Shown here piece by piece: positions 59,775 to 64,000 of a stretch of DNA of 64,000 nt. The notes below the pieces were generated by a model. That model had not been told where the DNA came from, did no database searches, and saw only the letters and a program-made list of their open reading frames with translations. Source of the stretch: Tropicibacter oceani (GTDB taxonomy: Bacteria; Pseudomonadota; Alphaproteobacteria; Rhodobacterales; Rhodobacteraceae). Position 1 is the first letter of the stretch. Every line of letters begins with the position of its first letter. The stretch spans positions 1 through 64,000 of the forward strand of contig NZ_CP124616.1 in assembly GCF_029958925.1 (NCBI RefSeq), written 5' to 3'. The position numbers and the translations under genes are program-made.

Positions 59775-60490
59775 GCCCAGTCTCCAAAGGTGGTCTGCCA
59801 CAGGGTCATCGCCGCAACCGCCGCCGTGTCGGCGCGCAGGATGCGCGGCCCCAAAGCCACCGGGCAGGCATAGGGCAAGGCGGCAAGGCGCGCGCGCTCG
59901 GCCGGACTGAACCCGCCTTCGGGGCCGATCAGGATGGCCCATGATCCGGGCTTGCCGTGAAGGGTCAGTGCCTGGCCCGCCGCGCTTTCATCACAGAACA
60001 TCAGGCTGCGGTCCTCGGGCCAGTCGGCCAGAAGCCTGTCCAACCGCTGGAGTTCGGCCACCTGCGGGACAAAGGTGCCGCCGCATTGCTCGGCCGCCTC
60101 GATGGCATGGGCCTGCAGTCGATCCTGGCGGATACGTTCGGAGTTGGTGAATTCGGTCGCCACCGGCAGAATGCGCCGGGCGCCCATCTCGGCCGCCTTT
60201 TCGACGATGAAATCGGTGCGCGCCTTCTTGATCGGGGCGAAACACAGCCACAGGTCGGGCGGCATGGCCAAGGGCGCGGTCTGCGCGGTGCAGGTCAGGG
60301 TGCCGCCGCGCTTGCCGGCCTCGGCGACCGTGGCCTGCCATTCGCCATCCGCGCCATTGAACAGGGCCACGTTGTCGCCCAGGCCCAGCCGCATCACCCC
60401 AAACAGGTAATGCGCCTGCTCTTTGGACAGAGGCAGTGGTTGTCCCTGCCCCAAAGGGTGCTCTACATAAAGGCGGACCTTGGCTTTCAT
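59771..60490 (-). CDS. rsmE: 16S rRNA (uracil-1498-N3)-methyltransferase, 239 aa
   Basis: SPOUT methyltransferase modifying U1498 of 16S rRNA. LSKEQAHYLFGVMRLGLGD is the N-terminal PUA-like part. KKARTDFIVEKAAEMGARRILPVATEFTNS, AAEQCGGTFVPQV, ILIGPEGGFSPAERA and LGPRILRADTAAVAAM form the knot. The start is 60490 or four codons earlier at 60502; neither has a ribosome site. The upstream ubiA start is at 60503 on the opposite strand, so the mRNA is probably leaderless or has a very short leader. Confidence 0.93.
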   Translation of the reverse strand: MKAKVRLYVEHPLGQGQPLPLSKEQAHYLFGVMRLGLGDNVALFNGADGEWQATVAEAGKRGGTLTCTAQTAPLAMPPDLWLCFAPIKKARTDFIVEKAAEMGARRILPVATEFTNSERIRQDRLQAHAIEAAEQCGGTFVPQVAELQRLDRLLADWPEDRSLMFCDESAAGQALTLHGKPGSWAILIGPEGGFSPAERARLAALPYACPVALGPRILRADTAAVAAMTLWQTTFGDWA

Positions 60491-60502
60491 GAGACGCAAC
60501 AT

Positions 60503-61468
60503 ATGACCGGCACATCCGATTCACCAGAGGCCGACGGACAGGTTCGCGACGCCGTGCGCGGCAACTGGGTGGACCGGCGCGCGCCGCGATGGTCGCGGCC
60601 CTACCTGCGCCTCAGCCGCGCGGACAGGCCAATCGGCACCTGGCTGTTGCTTTTGCCCTGCTGGTGGGGGCTGCTGCTGGCCATGGTGGCGGATGGGCAG
60701 GCGCGCTGGTTCGATCTGTGGATCTTTGCCGGATGCGGCATTGGCGCGGTGCTGATGCGCGGCGCAGGCTGCACGTGGAACGACATCACCGACCGCCACA
60801 TCGACGGCAGCGTCGAACGCACGGCCTCGCGGCCGATCCCCTCGGGGCAGGTCACGGCAAAGCAGGCGCTGGCCTGGGCCGTGATTCAGTGCCTGATCGC
60901 CTTTGCCATCCTGATCACCTTTCCGCCGGCGGCCATCGCGCTGGGGGTGCTGTCACTGCTGCCCGTCGCGATCTATCCCTTTGCCAAGCGGTTCACCTGG
61001 TGGCCGCAGGTCTTTCTGGGAATCGCCTTCAACTGGGGGGCCTTGCTGGCCTGGACCGCGCATTCCGGCAGCCTGGGGTTGCCCGCGGTGCTGCTGTACC
61101 TGGCGGGCATGGCCTGGACGCTGTTCTATGACACCATCTATGCCCACCAGGACAAGGAAGACGACGCGCTGATCGGCGTCAAATCCACCGCCCGCCTGTT
61201 CGGAGAGGACACCCCCAAATGGCTGGCGCGTTTCATGGTGGCCACCGTTGCGCTGATGGGCGCGGCGATCGTGCTGGCCATCCCCGACGGCGAGATCCTG
61301 AAACTGGTGATCTTGCTGGCCGGGCCCTGGGCCATGGGCTGGCACATGCTGTGGCAGATGCGTCGCCTGAAAATGGACGATGCCGACCGCCTGCTGGAAT
61401 TGTTTCGCGCCAACCGCGACTGCGGCCTGATCCCCGTGCTGTTTTTCGCCGGTGCCGTCCTCGTGTGA
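60503..61468 (+). CDS. ubiA: 4-hydroxybenzoate polyprenyltransferase, 321 aa
   Basis: Membrane prenyltransferase of ubiquinone synthesis. The two Asp-rich motifs are present: NDITDRHIDGSVERTASRPIPSG and DTIYAHQDKEDDALIGVKSTA. PYLRLSRADRPIGTWLLLLPCWWGL begins the membrane part, with about eight helices. The start at 60503 abuts the divergent rsmE start with no spacer and has no ribosome site, so its promoter must lie inside rsmE. The gene works with the isoprenoid genes encoded at 9.7-12.5 kb. Confidence 0.94.
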   Translation: MTGTSDSPEADGQVRDAVRGNWVDRRAPRWSRPYLRLSRADRPIGTWLLLLPCWWGLLLAMVADGQARWFDLWIFAGCGIGAVLMRGAGCTWNDITDRHIDGSVERTASRPIPSGQVTAKQALAWAVIQCLIAFAILITFPPAAIALGVLSLLPVAIYPFAKRFTWWPQVFLGIAFNWGALLAWTAHSGSLGLPAVLLYLAGMAWTLFYDTIYAHQDKEDDALIGVKSTARLFGEDTPKWLARFMVATVALMGAAIVLAIPDGEILKLVILLAGPWAMGWHMLWQMRRLKMDDADRLLELFRANRDCGLIPVLFFAGAVLV

Positions 61469-61528
61469 TTGCCTATCCGGGTTTGTTTGCCTATCAGGCT
61501 TTAAGTCAACAAAGGAACCAAAGCGCCC

Positions 61529-63427
61529 ATGCGCCTTTCCTCGCTTTTCATCCTCGTCGGCACATTCCTCGCGGCAGCGCTCGTCAGCCTGATCACGGCT
61601 TATTTTTCCGTGGGCATGGTCGAAAACGCCTCTCGCTCCGGGGTTCTGAATGAATTGGATCGCGAAGGGCTGACCTGGGCCGAGGTCGACACCAATGGCC
61701 TGCAGGTTTTCCTGATCGGCACCGCCCCGGACGAAGCCACGCGGTTCCAGGCGCTCAGCACGGCGGGGCGCATCGTGGACGCCGCCCGCGTCATCGACCA
61801 GATGCTGATCGAGGAACCAGAGGATTACGCACCGCCCTATTTCTCGGTCGAGATCCTGCGCAATGACGCGGGGATTTCGGTCATCGGCCTGATCCCGGAT
61901 TCGACCGACCGCGAGGACCTGCTGAAACAGTTCCGCGAAATCGCCACCATAGGCGAGGTGTCGGACCTGCTGGACACCGCCGATTACCCGGCCCCCGATG
62001 GCTGGGACGCGGCGCTGCGCTATGCCATCGGCGCGCTACGCGATCTGCCCCGGTCACAGATTTCCGTGGATTCAGAGCGCGTGTCGATCAAGGCCATGAC
62101 CGAAAGCGGCGAGTCCAAGCAGCGACTGGAAACCGCCCTGTCCCGGCGCAAGCCCAGCGACCTGCGTCTTGCCCTGAACCTGACCGCGCCGCGGCCCGTC
62201 ATCAGCCCCTTTACCCTGCGGTTCGTGATCGAGGACGGCGAGGCGCGCTTTGATGCCTGTTCAGCCGATGACGAGGCGTCGCGCGACCGTATCCTGCGCG
62301 CCGCCGCCCGCGCCGGTCTGGAAGGCAAGGCAACCTGCACCCTGGGCCTGGGCGTGCCGTCGCGCCGCTGGGCCGACGCCGCCGAAATCGGTATTTCCAA
62401 GCTGGCCGAACTGGGCGGCGGGTCGGTCACCTTTACCAATGCAGACATCACCCTGATCGCGCTTGAGGGCACCGACCAGGCGCTGTTCGACCGCGTCGTC
62501 GGCGAAATGGAGGCGGCCCTGCCCGATGTCTTTGCGCTGCACGCCACCCTTCCCAAGAAGGCCGACGAGACGAATCAGGGCCCGCCGGAATTCATGGCGA
62601 CGCTCAGCCCCGAGGGCGCCGTGCAACTGCGCGGCCGGATGTCCAGCGAAGTGGCCCGGCAGACCGCCGACAGCTTTGCCCGGGCGCGGTTTGGATCAAA
62701 CGCGGTCTACACGGCGGCGCGGGTCGACGAAACGCTGCCCGGCGATTGGCCGGTGCGCACCCTTGCCGCCATCGAAGTGCTGGCGCAGCTGGTCAACGGC
62801 TCCGTCAAGGTCACCCCCGACAAGGTCACCGTCACGGGCAACACCGGCAATACCGACGCCAGCGCCGAAATCGCGCGCCTGCTGGCGGCCAAGCTGGGCG
62901 ACGAGGCCAGCTTTGACATAAACGTCGAGTATCTCAAGAAATTCGATGCCTCGCTGGGGCTGCCCTCGCCCGAAGAATGCGAAGCGCAGATCGTCGAGAT
63001 CATCGGCGATCGCAAGATCACCTTTGAACCGGGCAGCGCGACGCTGGACGCTTCGGCCAAGGACATCCTTGATGAACTGGCCGACCTGTTGAAGAAATGC
63101 GGCGACATCCCGATCGAGATCGGCGGCCATACCGACAGCCAGGGCCGCGAGACGATGAACCAGCAGCTTAGCCAGGAACGCGCGCAATCCGTTCTTGAAG
63201 CCTTGCGCACACGGCTGGTTCCTGTGGCATCCTACAGCGTAAACGGCTATGGCGAAGCAACGCCCATCGCCGACAACGGCACCGAAGAGGGCCGCGAAGC
63301 CAACCGTCGTATCGAATTCAAGCTTCTGAAGTCCGAGCAGGCAGAAGAAAGCGACCCCACCCCCGAGCAGGTGGAAGATAACACAGGCGCCGAAGCAGCG
63401 CCGGAAAAAGGAACCGGGGATGAATAG
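61529..63427 (+). CDS. OmpA-family protein with BON-like domains, 632 aa
   Basis: An N-terminal membrane anchor or uncleaved signal (LFILVGTFLAAALVSLITAYFSVGM) is followed by repeated BON-like alpha/beta units (for example DREGLTWAEVDTNGLQVFLIGTAPDE, and again near residues 360 and 420). The C-terminal peptidoglycan-binding OmpA domain has ITFEPGSATLDASAKDILDELADLL and IGGHTDSQGRETMNQQLSQERAQSV. An acidic tail follows. It links membrane and cell wall in the periplasm. Its last 8 bases overlap the next gene. Confidence 0.9.
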   Translation: MRLSSLFILVGTFLAAALVSLITAYFSVGMVENASRSGVLNELDREGLTWAEVDTNGLQVFLIGTAPDEATRFQALSTAGRIVDAARVIDQMLIEEPEDYAPPYFSVEILRNDAGISVIGLIPDSTDREDLLKQFREIATIGEVSDLLDTADYPAPDGWDAALRYAIGALRDLPRSQISVDSERVSIKAMTESGESKQRLETALSRRKPSDLRLALNLTAPRPVISPFTLRFVIEDGEARFDACSADDEASRDRILRAAARAGLEGKATCTLGLGVPSRRWADAAEIGISKLAELGGGSVTFTNADITLIALEGTDQALFDRVVGEMEAALPDVFALHATLPKKADETNQGPPEFMATLSPEGAVQLRGRMSSEVARQTADSFARARFGSNAVYTAARVDETLPGDWPVRTLAAIEVLAQLVNGSVKVTPDKVTVTGNTGNTDASAEIARLLAAKLGDEASFDINVEYLKKFDASLGLPSPEECEAQIVEIIGDRKITFEPGSATLDASAKDILDELADLLKKCGDIPIEIGGHTDSQGRETMNQQLSQERAQSVLEALRTRLVPVASYSVNGYGEATPIADNGTEEGREANRRIEFKLLKSEQAEESDPTPEQVEDNTGAEAAPEKGTGDE

Positions 63428-63749
63428 AACCGAATTCATCATTGCAACAGCCATCATCCTGTTTGTGGCCTTCTGTCTTGGATGGTTCGCCAACTGGCTG
63501 GTGCATCGGTTTTCACGCGTCAGCCAGGCCGACGTCGATCAGCTGGAGCGCATGAGCCAGGAATTGCACGAGGCCGAGGAAACCCGCGACCAGGCCATCA
63601 CCTACCTGCAACAGCGCGAGGCCGAGCTGACCAACCAGCTGGCCCAGACCGAGGCCGAGCTTTCCGCCGCCATGGACGGTCTGCGCGAGGCCCGGCAAGA
63701 GGCCGAGGAAATGCGCCTTTACGTCGAGCGCATGAACCAGCCGGGGTAA
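63420..63749 (+). CDS. Small membrane protein with coiled coil, 109 aa
   Basis: One N-terminal membrane helix (EFIIATAIILFVAFCLGWFANWLV) and then a long heptad-like coiled coil rich in Glu, Gln and Arg (residues about 38-103: DQLERMSQELHEAEETRDQA onward). It overlaps the OmpA-family gene by 8 bp, suggesting the two products act together at the envelope. The family is unrecognised. Confidence 0.82.
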   Translation: MNRTEFIIATAIILFVAFCLGWFANWLVHRFSRVSQADVDQLERMSQELHEAEETRDQAITYLQQREAELTNQLAQTEAELSAAMDGLREARQEAEEMRLYVERMNQPG

Positions 63750-63825
63750 TCCCCCGGCTGCGGGAACTCTGGCCAAACCCCTTCCGTTATGCTCATACAG
63801 GACCGAGCAGAAGGAACGGACGGCC

Positions 63826-64000
63826 ATGACCCAGATCATCACAGCACTTTCAGAGATTTCCGACCGCTACGACGCGTTGTTCGTCGACCTTTGGGGCTGT
63901 GTCCACAATGGGGTCAGGGCGATCCCTTCGGCGGTTCAGGCCCTGACGGACTATCGCGCCCGGGGCGGGGCGGTGATCCTGGTCACCAATGCGCCGCGCG
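63826..64000 (+). CDS. HAD-superfamily class IIA hydrolase (TIGR01459-like), 5' part only
   Basis: The first 58 codons of a HAD phosphatase cut by the window end. The nucleophile motif YDALFVDLWGCVHNGVRAIP and the class IIA LTDYRARGGAVILVTNAPR (Thr-Asn motif II) are visible. Related Rhodobacterales proteins are about 290 aa, with a sugar- or nucleotide-phosphate-like substrate unassigned. AAGGA precedes the ATG by 10 bases. Confidence 0.85.
   Translation, partial: MTQIITALSEISDRYDALFVDLWGCVHNGVRAIPSAVQALTDYRARGGAVILVTNAPR

Overview
The window is high-GC alphaproteobacterial DNA. Gene families and gene order point to Rhodobacteraceae (Roseobacter group): petP-petR next to ilvE, a histone-deacetylase-like gene with xseB-ispA-dxs, a CenR-type regulator next to ribA, plant-type gshA, and an FAD/GcvT demethylase next to a homocysteine methyltransferase. 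The species cannot be named from sequence alone. No rRNA, tRNA or CRISPR array was seen.

Region 1 (1-7.36 kb) is an accessory island, visibly more A+T-rich in its first 5.6 kb. It opens with a small tyrosine recombinase. A block of minus-strand genes follows, dominated by nucleotide-signalling and NAD-cleaving-type folds: a DRHyd-like/TPR protein, a TIR protein translationally coupled to a four-helix SLATT-type membrane protein, a CAP12/Pycsar-type TIR-like protein with a long helical N-terminus, and a second ThsB-like TIR protein. An AAA+ ATPase with a small charged partner closes the island. At about 7.3 kb a strong terminator and a 35-codon gene remnant mark the probable junction with core chromosome. 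This is the best candidate for an undescribed (anti-phage, abortive-infection type) system.

Region 2 (7.4-18.7 kb) is core: lytic transglycosylase lipoprotein, epimerase and ExoD; the isoprenoid operon (HDAC-like, xseB, ispA, dxs); petPR; ilvE; and two tandem PAS proteins with a degenerate chemoreceptor-like segment. Region 3 (18.7-27.7 kb) holds a spermidine/putrescine-type ABC transporter with unusually enlarged permeases. Divergent from it is a hydrolase operon (ectoine-hydrolase-like M24, M20 deacetylase, GntR regulator) with a perfect palindrome in the shared control region.

Region 4 (27.7-44 kb) is housekeeping: L,D-transpeptidase, LLM oxidoreductase, ribA, cenR-like regulator followed by a probable MmgR/suhB-type small RNA, an IMPACT protein, pnp-rpsO, an RTX protein, DUF5665, a frameshifted DUF1643 gene, threonine dehydratase, Trm112, a LON-domain protein, YbbN-like thioredoxin, a decayed LRR locus, xth, an AstE/AspA-family protein and a divergent macrodomain-like protein.

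Region 5 (44-64 kb) holds 1-Cys peroxiredoxin, aldehyde dehydrogenase, RluA-type synthase, a one-carbon/amine cluster (FAD-GcvT demethylase, homocysteine methyltransferase, GFA, LysE, XRE-cupin), fRMsr, thiolase, a STAS/RsbW pair, a 582-bp gap with a duplicated 74-bp hairpin element, a gamma-glutamyltransferase-like enzyme, DUF805, gshA, rsmE and ubiA head to head, an OmpA/BON protein, a coiled-coil membrane protein and the start of a HAD phosphatase. Roseobacter-type intergenic inverted repeats occur at least four times.
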